A stretch of DNA of 64,000 bases from positions 5,146,001 to 5,210,000 of the forward strand of contig JAWQUS010000030.1 in the NCBI GenBank assembly GCA_036365455.1, written 5' to 3'. The stretch comes from Macrosoma leucophasiata. Its lineage: Eukaryota; Arthropoda; Insecta; Lepidoptera; Hedylidae. The position numbers and the translations under genes are program-made. The notes under the pieces were generated by a model. It saw nothing but the letters and a program-made list of their open reading frames with translations, was not told the origin of the DNA and ran no database searches. This document shows positions 20,987 through 31,881 of the stretch, one piece after another; within the stretch, counting starts at the first letter, position 1, and the number at the start of each line of letters is the position of its first letter.

Positions 20987-23275
20987 TAAGACTTGTATAT
21001 TACTTTATATTGAGTAAAATCAATCTTTTCTTTCGTTACACTGGGAATTTCTGTAAAAATTATGAGTAGTTAAATAAAGTACATTAAATATTTAATGTGT
21101 CTATAAGCTTATCAACTGCAACCAGCAAACATGCATTTAAAGAATGAAATTCCATCGAAATCCTTAAAAAGTTTTAATGTTTAAACAAAGCTAACCAAAA
21201 ATAGAACAACAATATTCGAAAAGAAAACAACCTACCTAACAAATAAAGAAGGTGAACTTTTAAATAATTCAAAGCACAGACAAGGAAATCCACAGTAACC
21301 CTTCACCGCTAGTGTCTGTCATCAGTTACTCTGTTGCCCCCTCTGTAAAAAGGTTGTAAGAAGGCGGCGGACACCCTGGGAGGGGGACGATCGCCTCCGC
21401 AACCCTTTCGCTTTTACCCCCGTAGAACAGGGTGTTGTTAAATTGAAAAAAAAAATACTTGACCCGTTCTTCGTTCAGCTGCAAGTCGAGTTAAGACAGA
21501 GTTATTAGAAATGTGAATATGAAATAATCACAGTACAGGATAATATTACAAAAAACAAATTGCCGTTTTTATTTCGCAAACAACAAGTTGATTACAATGG
21601 AAATATGCTTAATACGAGCAAAGATGAAATAAGTACGTCATCTTTTTTGGGGAAAAACATTTTTACTTCTAAACATAATTATAACTACTAACTGCCTACA
21701 GTCTTTGTTATTTATATATTATTTTTTATTGGTTGGCTTGCTTGAGTCTTCCCTTACAGATCTTACAGGTGTGGCTGGAGTCTTCGAAATTATGCTTTGA
21801 TAAAATCTCAGATATTTGAGAGTTTTTCGTACTTTCTAGACGTTTATTTTATTTTGAATCATTCACATAATATATGTATGACAAGTAATTTTACAAAAAA
21901 ATTGGTGTTTATCTAGAACATTTATTTGATATGCTTGCGAGTGTAAGACTAACGAAGACTGACGTACATTTTAAGATATAGGTCAAATCAGACAGAATAT
22001 TATTAATAAAAAATTGTGATACATTCTGTATAAGGATAAAGATGTTTGCTTAAAGCTACAGCAGGTACTGGAGCCTTACCTTACTGTTCACTTATCCCAG
22101 TTATGGTGTCGTTATAATAATAACTTACAACAAACAGCTTCGTCAGATGTTTTATAGTTATAAAGAAAATGAAAATATTTAGAAGGCAAAATTGGTGGTT
22201 TTGGTAAACTGGTCCAAACATCTGGTTTAAATATTATTTGTAAAATATGTTGCAAAAGTTTGTAAAAAATGGACCAAGCAAGCCTCAAATCTTGAATACA
22301 ACAAAATCTATATAAATAACAATTAATCACTTAAATATATGTACGCGCACAACTTCCAAACGACTGCACCTAATTAGAGAAATGTTTCTTTTATGTGCTT
22401 ATACAATACTTTAAAATATAACATGTTCTAATTGCCTTATGCTTATGTAATTGGACAGAAAAAATATGAGATTGTATATTTGAAAATTATTTTTTTAAGT
22501 AAGTCAATCAATCTAAGCGTGCTCCACAAAAATATTGAATGTTTTTTCAATTACTCGCCGCGATAAGCCGAGAAAAAAAGAAAGCGGAGGAAAAATGTTA
22601 ATTACCGTTTACGAGAGCACCCTGTAAGCCTTAAGCTTCTCGCATTTCTTCGCTGCTTCTTAAAGTGTTTTACATACAGCGCCGCTGTGTGCGTCTGTAT
22701 TTACTCACGCACAAGTGTGAGTCGCTACGCATTTTTGCCCCCGCTCCTCCCGCCTAAGAAAAATACCTTACCCCTTTCCCACCCACCCCCTTTGATGTAC
22801 CGGTGCGCCTCGGGTAAAGAAGATATGAGACTTTTTCAAAAAGCTTAATTTAAATGAGGCGCTTGGGACGACTCAATGAGAATATTCCTTAATTTAAATA
22901 CTATCTCAAGGGCTGACAACGCGGGGAAGTGGGGGGAAAATGGACCATTTTAATTGGTATTGAATTTCGATTGGAGGATACTTGGGACTTTCATCTGGGT
23001 TTTTTTAGCGTCTTTGTCGAAACGTTTGTCGGGTAAATGGGATTTTGCGTGCGATAAAAGGGTTGTAATTCCAGTTCGGATCGAGTTCTTTGGGATACCC
23101 GATCTTCTAGATAATTCTTGATTTGACGCGGCCTTGAGTTAGATTCAGGGGTGTCCGAAATGTTTTATTTGACCTTGTGCGATAGAAAAATCTTAAGGCG
23201 CAGTATGTTTAATAGACACGACCTATGTAACATAAACTAAAAAGGCATTTGTTTCTTATATATACTCGTATGTAA
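20987..23275. other. Longest repeat-poor block in the left half
   Basis: No transposon ends recognised over about 2.3 kb. Two GC-richer patches (21300-21430 and 22550-23120) contain purine/pyrimidine tracts and hexamers unlike the AT-rich remainder. The short minus frame 22112-22330 has no recognised motif. It may be single-copy DNA. Confidence 0.4.
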
Positions 23276-24554
23276 GGTTGGGGAAAAAGGTTCTTCGCAT
23301 TTTTTAAGATAATTCAAAACATTTTTTAATATAGTTTATTTAAATTTAACTAAAGTATGTATGTACCATTTTGTTCGATAACCTTTTGCCATCTTGTAGG
23401 TAGGGACATGATCCCATTGCTATAAAAATTTTGGGACTTCTCATCAAAATACCGCGACAAGTGGATTTGGCAGTCCTCTCGTGATGTTAACTTAACATTG
23501 CATAAAGAATTCTGAAGAGACCGAAACAGGTGGAAATCTGAAGGTGCAAGGTCAGGACTATACGGCGGATGCATTAACACCTCCCAGCCAAACCCTCTTA
23601 ATTTTTGCTGAGTGGCTATAGATGTGTGCGGTCTAGCGTTATCATGATGAAACACCACACCCCTTCTGTTGATCATTTCCAGCCGCTTTCTCTCAACTTC
23701 TTGCTTTAATCTCATCAGTTGTTCGCAGTAGAGTTCAGAATCGATAGTCCTGCCTGGTGGTAATACCTCATAATGAATAATGCCCTTCCAACCCCACCAC
23801 ACACACAACATCACCTTATTGCGAGTTAACCCGGGTTTCGCCACAGTCTGTGAAGCCTGACCCGCCTTTGACCACGACCTTTTTCGCACGTTCTTGTCGT
23901 ACGTGATCCACTTTTCATCACCAGTTATCAGCTTCTTCAAAAATGATTCGGTTTCATAACGTCGTAATAAAGAATCACAAATGAGTACACGGTTCATTAG
24001 GTTTCTTTCAGAGAGCTCGTGAGGTACCCAAATATCGAGCTTTTTTTTGTACCCAGCTTTTTTCAAATGGGCCAAAACTGTTTTGTGATCAATTCTCAGT
24101 TCTTCAGCTACGTCGTAACTACTGATATGTCGATCTTGCTCCACTTTTTCAAAAATGGCATCCATTTTATCCGTAATAGGGCGACCAGAGGGAGGTGCAT
24201 CTTTGACGTCAAAATTTCCGGATTGAAAACGCTTAAACCAAATTTGTGCTATTCTCACAGACACTGCACTAGGTCCATAAACGTCGCAAATTTTTTTCGC
24301 GGCTTGCGTTGCATTTTTACCTTTTTTGTAGTAAAATTTTAAAATGTATCTAATTTCTTCATTAGATTCACTCATCTATACAGTACGAAAAACAAATGAA
24401 AATCACACATTTGCCTAATTTGAATTTGGAATTATGTTCTTTAAAATTTTAACTTTCAATGATACCAAAACCAGCCAGATACAAATACTACAGCCAAAGA
24501 GATTTTATTACAAGTTCATACGTACTATAATGCGAAAAGACTTTTTCCCCAACC
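23276..24554 (-). mobile_element. Mariner element copy B, apparently complete (1279 bp)
   Basis: Terminal inverted repeats are visible: GGTTGGGGAAAAAGG at the left end and the complement of GGTTGGGGAAAAAGTC at the right, with TA-type flanks (one flank altered). The length is standard for mariner and the single ORF is unbroken. A Helitron-like element starts 15 bp beyond the right end. Confidence 0.95.
23350..24375 (-). CDS. Mariner transposase, DD34D, intact ORF
   Basis: Cut-and-paste transposase of the Tc1/mariner superfamily, which binds the terminal repeats and joins the element to a TA target. It has 341 residues, the usual mariner length. The N-terminal half (about 1-115) has two helix-turn-helix segments (EIRYILKFYYKKGKNATQAA and TVLAHLKKAGYKKK), followed by the family signature WVPHEL at 117-121. 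The catalytic triad is D153 in TGDEKW, D245 in FHHDNARPH and D280 in YSPDLAPSDFHLF; 34 residues separate the last two. No stop or frameshift is seen. ATG at 24375 (minus) begins MSESNEEIRYIL, as in copy A. Whether it is still active cannot be read from sequence alone. Confidence 0.96.
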   Translation of the reverse strand: MSESNEEIRYILKFYYKKGKNATQAAKKICDVYGPSAVSVRIAQIWFKRFQSGNFDVKDAPPSGRPITDKMDAIFEKVEQDRHISSYDVAEELRIDHKTVLAHLKKAGYKKKLDIWVPHELSERNLMNRVLICDSLLRRYETESFLKKLITGDEKWITYDKNVRKRSWSKAGQASQTVAKPGLTRNKVMLCVWWGWKGIIHYEVLPPGRTIDSELYCEQLMRLKQEVERKRLEMINRRGVVFHHDNARPHTSIATQQKLRGFGWEVLMHPPYSPDLAPSDFHLFRSLQNSLCNVKLTSREDCQIHLSRYFDEKSQNFYSNGIMSLPTRWQKVIEQNGTYIL

Positions 24555-24569
24555 TATTATATATTAAAA

Positions 24570-24803
24570 TCAATTGTTGTTCGTTAGCCTCGCTAAAACT
24601 CGAGGACGGCTTTACCGATTTGGCTAATTTTGGTTTTGAATAATTTTTGGCAGTCTAGGGAAGAATAAAAGGTGAGGAAATATGGAGAAATTTTAAGGGA
24701 AATAGTAAAAACAACAATATCATTTCCCCTTAAAAATACCTATGTGTACCTATTAAAAATTTACTTAATTCTGAGGCAATACGAAGTTTACCGGGTCAGC
24801 TAG
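24570..24803 (+). mobile_element. Helitron-like element H1, copy b (234 bp)
   Basis: TCAATTGTTGTTCGTTAGCC at the start and CCGGGTCAGCTAG before T at the end. Alignable over its whole length with 11664-11900. Confidence 0.72.
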
Positions 24804-24869
24804 TTGACAATAAAATGTAATTATTTTACCTCGACTTGTTGATTATTGTGGCATCCATACTAATATTAT

Positions 24870-25149
24870 ACTGGTGGTAGAGCTCCAGTGATGGAGCTCG
24901 CGGGCGTAGGCATTAACTAATATACCTACTTGCCGCTAAATGGTAGTGGTCAGCACTATCGTGTTCCGGTCAGGTGGTAATGCACGGCCCTGTAATTTCC
25001 GGCACAGAGGCATAACACCTTAGACCTCAGGAGTGGTAACGCATCTGCATTTTGACCTTGGTCTTTGTGTAAGTGTCTATAGGCTGCAGTCATCACTTAA
25101 CATCAATGTGAACTGCATGCTTGTTTGTCACTGCCATAACATATTTTTT
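24870..25149 (+). mobile_element. S1 SINE-like copy
   Basis: ACTGGTGGTAGAGCTCC at the start, with a small deletion around GTAGGCATTAACTAATATAC, and a normal 3' end GCTTGTTTGTCACTGCC. Confidence 0.9.
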
Positions 25150-25304
25150 CTTTAAATAAAATATAAAATATGGGTTTAATTTATAATTTCTATGTCAATG
25201 TATTTTTTAAGAAAACAAGTATTCCAACTCGAACCTTATGCGAGATACTGAGGTAGGCTCCGCCCATTCTGCCTATATGCAATGCACGCCACTCTTACCT
25301 ATAT

Positions 25305-25345
25305 CTACCTAGTTTGGGCCTGTGAGTGTAAGCGTATAAAACCGG
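25305..25345 (+). mobile_element. S2 SINE 3' fragment
   Basis: GGGCCTGTGAGTGTAAGCG matches the S2 end seen at about 5550-5572. Confidence 0.6.
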
Positions 25346-25374
25346 TCAAGTGCATGTCGGGCCACGCAAAGTGT

Positions 25375-25918
25375 AGGGTTCCGTAGTTTTTAAGTTTGAT
25401 TAACGTAATGAAAAAAAAAATTTTTTCTACGGAGTTGTTCAAAAATTTCGAGTAAAATACATTTGGTCGACTATTTCTCGCAAACTTGTCAAGCCAACTT
25501 AAGTATAATAGTTTTCCTTCTAATTTCGTTATATGTAGCTACTATTGCCGTAACGTTTGAATTTCTAACAACAACCGTTTTTGATTCTAACGAAAATTGG
25601 CACTTTAATGCTTAATAAGTCACGAACGGTTAACTTAATCAAATAATGATATAAGCACATGCCTAAAATTTTTGTAAGAACTATTCAACAATATCTTATA
25701 CGATAAAGAAAACGGAAAAAAAATATCCCCGAGTTACATGTAGGGCAGGTACCTTAAATATTTTTGAATTTCATATTTTTATTCTACCACTTTGTCGGCG
25801 TGATTATGGGATTATGGGTATCTTGCACCAAACAAGTCTCTAATAGTAATAGTCTTTTCACTAAACCGAGGACGGACAGACAGACAGACTACGTGTTTGC
25901 TACGGAACTCTAAAAAAC
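25375..25918 (+). mobile_element. Repeat P with GGGTTCCGTAG ends
   Basis: Starts GGGTTCCGTAG and ends CTACGGAACTCT, an inverted terminal pair. The interior includes CATTTGGTCGACTATTTCTC, TAACGTTTGAATTTCTAAC, AAGTCTCTAATAG and a GACAGACAGAC run near the end. Other copies are 33128-33616, 51963-52500 and the end fragment 51017-51077. Non-coding; probably a non-autonomous DNA element. Confidence 0.7.
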
Positions 25919-25919
25919 G

Positions 25920-26192
25920 TAGCGTAACGTAACTCCACGCCCGTAATCCCCGAAGGGGTAGGCAGAGGTAAATGCATGCTTATAAGCAAACACCCTCGCT
26001 TACATTTTGCACCGTGTAACAAGTGGCGAGACTGTTGACATCTCTGGACACATTACGAAACAAAGAGGTAATTCAACAAAACCAGGGATAAAGGGCGTTG
26101 TTTTCAGATATGCACCGACTCAGGAATCGAACCCAGGGCAGCGTAGTAGCAGTGGCCTGCTACTACTAGACTACTGAGGCGGTTATAAATAA
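25920..26192 (-). mobile_element. S3 tRNA-derived SINE, diverged copy
   Basis: In complement: GTAATCCCCGAAGGGGTAGG (tail), then a strongly diverged body, then GGAATCGAACC (B box) and CTACTACTAGACTACTGAGGC (A-box side, about 26160-26181). Older than the 15.5-16.1 kb pair. Confidence 0.82.
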
Positions 26193-26230
26193 TAGAGAGT
26201 ATAAAAAAACCGTAAGGTTTTATTTGAAAG

Positions 26231-26322
26231 TATCTCAATTACCAGAAAACAGTCTCAATAGGCACGCCTAATTAATTTTGACCGTACTTAGGTACCTACC
26301 TATGCTTAAAATAGAATCTGAA
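26231..26322 (+). repeat. 92-bp direct duplication, left copy
   Basis: TATCTCAATTACCAGAAAAC through TAGAATCTGAA. Differs at two positions from 26625-26716. The S1 copy at 26331-26615 lies between. Confidence 0.93.
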
Positions 26323-26330
26323 TCTTTTTT

Positions 26331-26615
26331 ACTGGTGGTAGAGCTCCAGTGACGGAGCTCGCGGGCGTAGGCACCACCGCATTACCTAATATACTTGCCG
26401 CTAAATGGTAGTGTTCAGCACTATCGTGTTCCGGTCAGGTGGTAATGTACGGCCCTGTAATTTCCGGCACAGAGGCATAACACGTTAGGCCTCGGGAGTG
26501 GTAACGCATCTGCATTTTGACCTTGGTCTTCATGTGGGTGTCTATAGGCTGCAGTCATCACTTAACATCAATGTAAACTGCATGCTTGTTTGCCACGCCC
26601 ATTACATAAAAAAAA
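26331..26615 (+). mobile_element. S1 SINE-like copy, full length, inside a 92-bp duplication
   Basis: ACTGGTGGTAGAGCTCC to GCCCATTACATAAAAAAAA, little diverged. The flanking 92-bp repeats are in direct orientation, as a target-site duplication would be, but are several times longer than usual. Confidence 0.94.
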
Positions 26616-26624
26616 GTACCTACC

Positions 26625-26716
26625 TATCTCAATTACCAGAAAACAGTCTCAATAGGCACGCTTAATTAATTTTGACCGTACTTAGGTACCTACCTATGCT
26701 TAACATAGAATCTGAA
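26625..26716 (+). repeat. 92-bp direct duplication, right copy
   Basis: Same length as the left copy, with a C/T and an A/C difference. Confidence 0.93.
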
Positions 26717-26822
26717 ACTCACTGCGAGACAATCAATATGCGTCTTAAAAACAAACGAACCTAACTTCCTTATGAGCCGAGAGACTGGGTAATAAACTCG
26801 TCTTCATAAGTTTATTGATTTT

Positions 26823-27028
26823 ACTGGTGTTAGAGTTTCAGTGTAGAAGCGCGAGGGCGTAGGCATCACCGCATTACCGAATCTTTCTCACGCTTAATGG
26901 TAGTATTCAGCGCTATTATGTTCTGATCCGGTAGTAATGTACGGCTGTAATTTCTAACACAGCATAATACCTTAGGCCTTGGGATTGGCAACGCATGTAC
27001 ATTATAATCTCTGGTTTCATGATGATGT
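26823..27028 (+). mobile_element. S1b SINE-like copy, 3' truncated
   Basis: ACTGGTGTTAGAGTTTCAG, GGGCGTAGGCATCACCGC and GGGATTGGCAACGCATG are present. It stops after CTCTGGTTTCATGATG. Confidence 0.78.
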
Positions 27029-27236
27029 TTAAAGAATACAGTATTACCAGAGAATATGTAACAATAATACTACGTATAGAATGGACACTTCGACGTCTCG
27101 CCCGATTTCCCCGCCTTCCCCAACCTCCTCCCCTCTTATGGGCGACGTTTGGTATTCTCTACGTGCTACGCACACAGGTGCAAATACACGTCACTGATTG
27201 ATGTTTGTGTAATAGAGACCAAAATATGTATGTATC

Positions 27237-27530
27237 TTCACGCCAGGTCCCTAACGGGGTAGGCAGAGAGTGTAGAGCGCCAGACATCCCGGTTCTGACA
27301 AACCTCTCGTGCCTCGTCTACCTTCATCATTCTCTTCATACATGCACGCCGATTCCTAAGACTTTTGACCCCACCATCAGACAGAACTCGACCTATTTGG
27401 TCATGGTAGGTCAGCCTTGGTCTTCCTGGGCCTCTGCAACCATCCACATTCGCGTTGTATATCTGTTTAGTCATTCGCTCATTCGACATTCTTTCTATAT
27501 GCCCGAACCATCGGAGCATGCCTTTTTTAA
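27237..27530 (-). pseudogene. LINE C-terminal fragment (LP family)
   Basis: Minus frame reads LRWFGHIERMSNERMTKQIY, GRPRLTYHDQIGRVL, NRRACMKRMMKVDEAREVC and WRSTLSAYPV. This is the C-terminal tail of a lepidopteran LINE lineage whose RT is not in this window. Its 3' end, GGGACCTGGCGTGAAGATAC, is followed by a CATA-type tail. Related pieces are at 32704-32768, 35064-35262 and 61868-62066. Confidence 0.8.
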
Positions 27531-27574
27531 GACCAAAATAAGCGTCTGTATGGAATTTTGGCGGAGTGTCCGCG

Positions 27575-27640
27575 GTGTGGTATTACTTACCATCAATGAA
27601 AACTATATGTTTCTTTACTATCTCATGACACAAAAATAGA
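27575..27640 (+). mobile_element. S1b-like 3' fragment, diverged
   Basis: ATTACTTACCATCAATGAAA followed by CTATATGTTTCTTTACTATC. Weak similarity to the family end. Confidence 0.45.
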
Positions 27641-28361
27641 AAAGAATAAAATCAGCCATATATCTATATAATATAACGTTCAAAGTCATCGGCGCATCGT
27701 ATGGAGTTAACAAAATAAGAACAATCACGAACCACACATTCAAAAGTAAATTACTATAAAATATCAACAGAACAAAGAACAAACGGACCCATAAAACTTA
27801 AGTGTTTTATTTAATGTCTATAGTCGTGTATGTACAGGTGGGGGTGTTTCGCACCCCTTTTCAACCCTTTCGGGATCCAAACGTTTCTTCTCCTTCTTTA
27901 CATTTATTTCTTATGGCCTGTTTCTTCTTCTTAAATTATAAAGCTTTGTGTCGTAGAAATAATCTTGATACTTTAAATTTTTAACATATTTACTGAACCG
28001 TAAACAAACACAAAGGTGAAAAATTCAAATGGATCCATGTGGTAAATGGGATAGAGAATGGGTAGGTACGTTAAGTTTTTTTTTATTATTTTTATTATTA
28101 ATTTTGATAACACTACATTCAATACAAAAGATACCAAACGTACCTATATTGATTTTTTTTTGGGTTAACAAGCTATCAATATTTTCAAAACGAACTGTGG
28201 TTACAAAATTATTATTATATTACTGGAGCTTTTTATGGTATGATGGCGAGAAACAAACATTCATATTGGTGATATGTGAATACCTGAAAACTAAATTGTT
28301 TTGTCACCGTAGTGGTTATTTCGACCGTATATTGGTAATTGATGTGACAACTATAACAAAA
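27641..28361. other. AT-rich spacer
   Basis: Contains the first two thirds of a 165-codon open frame (28029-28526) rich in Leu, Ile and Phe. Its last third is S1b sequence, so I do not call it a gene. Confidence 0.4.
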
Positions 28362-28489
28362 GCTAACCAATTAAGCATGAGGGGTGAGCGGAACACGATC
28401 GTGACACATACGCTACCATTGGCAGCAGATACGTTAAGTAATGTACTACCTACACCTTCAAGCTCTAACACTAGAACTCCATCACCAGT
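28362..28489 (-). mobile_element. S1b SINE-like 5' fragment
   Basis: GGAACACGATCGTG, GGCAGCAGATACGTTAAGTA, CTTCAAGCTCTAACACTAGA and ATCACCAGT match the 5' half in complement. Confidence 0.78.
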
Positions 28490-29274
28490 AAAAAGTGACA
28501 TGAACCTCGGCTTTTCCTTAATTTAATCATTAAAATTACGAAAACCTCAAAAACATTCAGGATATTTTCAAATAAGTAAGTGATGAAAAGCTAATTCACA
28601 TCGAATTCAATTAAGTACCTAGATTTAAAAGCTTGCTCATCGTAAATTATTTGTCAACGACACTGATAATTGTATGAAATTATATAAATTGTCTTTGTCT
28701 TATATCTTTATATTGATGGTTACATTATTACCATCACCATTGCACCATTGAAAGTAAAATAACACAGTGATAACGTAACAGTTATAACAAGTATCTTACT
28801 GTATTTAAGTGCATCCAAAATACCTTTGATAATAATAAAAAAAACACACAAAGGAAAGTATCAAGACAAACCCATCCAAGTATCACGGGAGCCGAAATGA
28901 TGTTACAAAGGCGCGCAACTGGGCTAACACAAGTTTTCTATATTACTGTGCGTACCAACCCCCGCCCGCTGCACCCCCGTACCCTGCCCCAAAGGGTTGC
29001 CCACCTTTGAAGATGCGCAGCTTTTTCTATAATTCTCTCGCTAAGCGATTCAAATTTCGTAATTCTCGAATTTTCAGAGGCAAAAAATAATTGGTTGCTC
29101 GGATTTTCACTTATCCTGACCGTTCTTAGTTGTTACCGTATTTTAGTTTTACTGCCAACGTTTCGGCTTTCCGTGTTTCTGTATTGGTCGGTGTGCTACT
29201 GAAATTATGTGAATTGTATGCACGGACTTTCTAACGAGTTATGATTTTTTTAAACATGTTATTGTTAATTATTT
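28490..29274. other. Spacer
   Basis: No repeat or gene recognised. There is a GC-richer patch at 28950-29040. Confidence 0.35.
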
Positions 29275-29340
29275 TTATATTATTTCGCATTAACACATGC
29301 TTGTGAAATATATTTTATTTTAAAGAAATTTTTTTCTTAT
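29275..29340 (+). mobile_element. T2 leader fragment
   Basis: TTTCGCATTAACACATGC then TTGTGAAATATATTTTATT, as in the leader of the 3527-3652 and 32055-32195 copies, but without an adjoining tRNA-like part. Confidence 0.6.
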
Positions 29341-29462
29341 AAATATATATTTTCTTTCTATTATATCGGTTGCCTAACTAGCATGGTTGGCAATAGATGG
29401 CGCTACTGCTACCATAAAGCAAGGCAATAAATGTGAAGGAAAGATTTGACAAATCGGGCAGG

Positions 29463-29545
29463 ACTTCAGTAGCTCAATTGGAAGAGCGGCTGGACTAGAT
29501 TCCCAGTAGGCCGCGAGTTCGAGTCTCGCCTGAAGTCAAATTTTT
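29463..29545 (+). tRNA. tRNA-like sequence (T2), probably a pseudogene or SINE head
   Basis: The acceptor GACTTCA pairs with TGAAGTC, the D-stem GCTC with GAGC, and the T-stem GCGAG with CTCGC around TTCGAGT. The anticodon arm is irregular: CTGG and CCAG leave a nine-base loop (ACTAGATTC), so no anticodon can be named. A TTTTT that could stop RNA polymerase III follows the acceptor. The repeated leader and flank in other copies point to a mobile tRNA-derived sequence rather than a functional tRNA gene. Confidence 0.55.
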
Positions 29546-29663
29546 CTTTCCATTTTTCTTTAAAATAAAATATGTTATTGTTAAGCTTTTAATAAAGAAT
29601 TAGAGTTTGATAAGTTATTGCAGCGGTAATTGTAACTAGACTCCAAACTCCTTTGAGCGCATT

Positions 29664-29820
29664 TTTATTACACAAAGACCAGGTCAAAATGCAGATGAGT
29701 TGCTGCCCCTGAGACCTTAGTTGTTATGTCTTTGTGATAGTTATTACGGGGCCATACATCACCATCTAACCGGGAAACTATAGTGCTAAACACTAGGGAC
29801 CATTTGGCGGCACATTGATT
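29664..29820 (-). mobile_element. S1b SINE-like copy, both ends truncated
   Basis: GTCAAAATGCAGATGAGTTG, TTGTTATGTCTTTGTGATAG and CACTAGGGACCATTTGGCGG match the S1b middle in complement. Confidence 0.8.
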
Positions 29821-29821
29821 A

Positions 29822-30715
29822 AAAATACGCTTACACTCACAGCTCCACATAAGGTATTATATAAACCCACGGAATAGATAAATAAAGATGGAATGGTAAT
29901 GTGGGGGTGGCAAGCGCGCGACAACTATGCGTGAACACACACAGTTCGGCAGAACCATTCGTTCGCCGCACGTAGTGTCGTGTAGACTGCCTATAACAAC
30001 GCGTCTCTTGGTAAAATACCATGTAGTGCCAATTTTAACATGTAATATGAAATGTCAGATCTCAAGTATAAAGCGAGGAGGTATATCTTTTGATCGGTAA
30101 GTCACAAATAACATTTAATGTTATAATACTTGTAAAAAACATAAAAATATACAAAGGAAAAAATATACAAAGGAAATATTCGAACTTAAACTGCATTATT
30201 TAAACGTTACTGCTAGCGAATACATTGCTCGTTAAGCACTCGCTCAATTAACGCTATTACTGTCTCCGCTGGCAATGTTCAGCATGTAATGCGTTCGCTA
30301 CACTTCGACTAGTTTATTGGTGAGTATATTGTTGTGTGTGTGCGAGTGTTTATTGTCTACGGGCGTTACATCTTAGTATGCAAACTTACGCAAACGAATA
30401 GCTGCCCTTAGATTAATGTGTGGGTGATTGTCGAGATGGTGTTACATTTGTGTAAGAAATTGCATGGTGGGAGAAAAGCGGCGACACTGTTTCTAATACT
30501 AAATTGAAGCAAAGGCCTTTCCATCCTTATTTATCTATTCCGTGTATAAACCTGTGGCGTGAATGCCGTTGTACAAATACAACACATACACAAACACCCA
30601 GACCCGAAACAAACATCTGTAAGCCATACTAATATTTCGGTTCGGGGATCGAACCCGCGACCCTTCGAATCAAACGGTGGTTTCGCACCGCTGGACTAAC
30701 CGGATCGTCACCGAT
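29822..30715 (-). mobile_element. S2 tRNA-derived SINE split by a hAT-like element
   Basis: The S2 3' end in complement (TACGCTTACACTCACAGC) is at 29825. The rest (TGTGGCGTGAATGCCGTTGT, B-box complement GGATCGAACCC, A-box complement CCGCTGGACTAACCGG) is at 30553-30715. The two halves join cleanly at TATAAACC once the 677-bp insert is removed, as judged from the copy at 44463-44675. Confidence 0.85.
29868..30544. mobile_element. hAT-like non-autonomous DNA element (677 bp)
   Basis: Terminal inverted repeats of 26 bp: CACGGAATAGATAAATAAAG and onward at 29868-29893, and its complement at 30519-30544 with one mismatch. The 8-mer TATAAACC occurs directly before (29860-29867) and after (30545-30552). 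An 8-bp target duplication with TIRs starting CA fits the hAT superfamily. The interior has no long ORF, so it would depend on a transposase from elsewhere. It sits inside an S2 SINE. Confidence 0.85.
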
Positions 30716-31822
30716 TAGATAACGCGTTGGTGCCACGAGTCCTTAAATTTCAAGAACCTAAGAGCATAGTTATAATAGCGCTATTACCGTATTTATAACT
30801 AAACAAAACTCAACTCGATCACCTATTATAAAGCAGGAAATGTATTTATTAAACTGTTACATATACGTGTATACTAGTGAAATTAATTTATGTTAGGACC
30901 AAATCGCAGAACGGTGATAATGTAATTTTTATTTAGATTTGGTAATGTGCCTAATAAACATCAGCATCCTCACCTATTCGATAAGTAAAAATATAATCAG
31001 CGTATTCGGAGTAAGTTAATGTCAGATAGAGCTACATTTTGAGAAAATAAAAGCAAGAAAGTATGTCAAGTTCATTATTTCTGGCAAGACAAGATTTATT
31101 CACACAGTGTAAGCGTCATCGGAATAAGTGTTGATGTACATTAGTATAGTATAGTTAGAGAGTAGATCGTACGATAGAGCACGCGTGTCCCCGACAATCC
31201 TTCGAGAAAGGCTCCATGAGTGCGGAGAAAGCTTTAGTTTAATCTACAATATTATTCTTACAAATAGGGAAATTTGCACTGAGTTGGCAGTTCAAATCAA
31301 TATCTTCTAAAATTATGTGAAATGCAGAGACATATTACCGAGTTACTTTGAAGTGACAACGTCTTATAAATCGATGAATGCTAGCACGCACCAAAAAATG
31401 TCACATTCCGCGTGAGCCGAGCCTGCAAACCAGAGCTCAGAATATGCGATAAAAAGGCACGATCGGCCTTAACGTCCGGCTTGCGACGCATGTATGTATC
31501 ATTCTTCTACTCACAGACCAATCAGCCTTCCTTCTCTTCTACTCCATCAACCAATGCGTCTCTATAATGGTTCATTCAATTCTTAAAAATATGCAATTTT
31601 TCATCAATGTTTTCTAATGACTGTAAACCGACTTTACTGACAACCATTTTTTTTTTAATGTTAAGGTTGAGCTTCTTGTTAACATGAGAAAATAAAAGCA
31701 TGAAGTTATGGTAAGTTCCTTATTTTCTTGCAAGACAGAAGTCATTTTACATGAGTATTTAAATTCCTATGAAAGTATTAAAAAATATGTAGTTAAAGTA
31801 AAAACGATCTTTTTATCTATAA
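30716..31822. other. Spacer with a partial direct repeat
   Basis: 31036-31095 and 31687-31745 share GAGAAAATAAAAGCA, then AAGTTC and TTATTT blocks (diverged direct repeat). Otherwise AT-rich, no gene recognised. Confidence 0.4.
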
Positions 31823-31869
31823 CTTTTGTAGGAACTGAGAATGGAAGTGATTCTCAGTTCCTACAAAAG
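31823..31869. repeat. Perfect 20-bp stem, 7-base loop
   Basis: Left arm CTTTTGTAGGAACTGAGAAT, loop GGAAGTG, right arm its exact complement. Confidence 0.92.
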
Positions 31870-31881
31870 ATAAGAACAAGA

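Noticed and set aside
27205..27639. 144-codon plus frame
   Set aside because: Mostly antisense to the LP LINE C-terminal fragment at 27237-27530.
28029..28526. 165-codon open frame with a hydrophobic N-terminal half
   Set aside because: Its last third is an antisense S1b copy (28362-28489), and the rest has biased low-complexity composition without a recognised domain.
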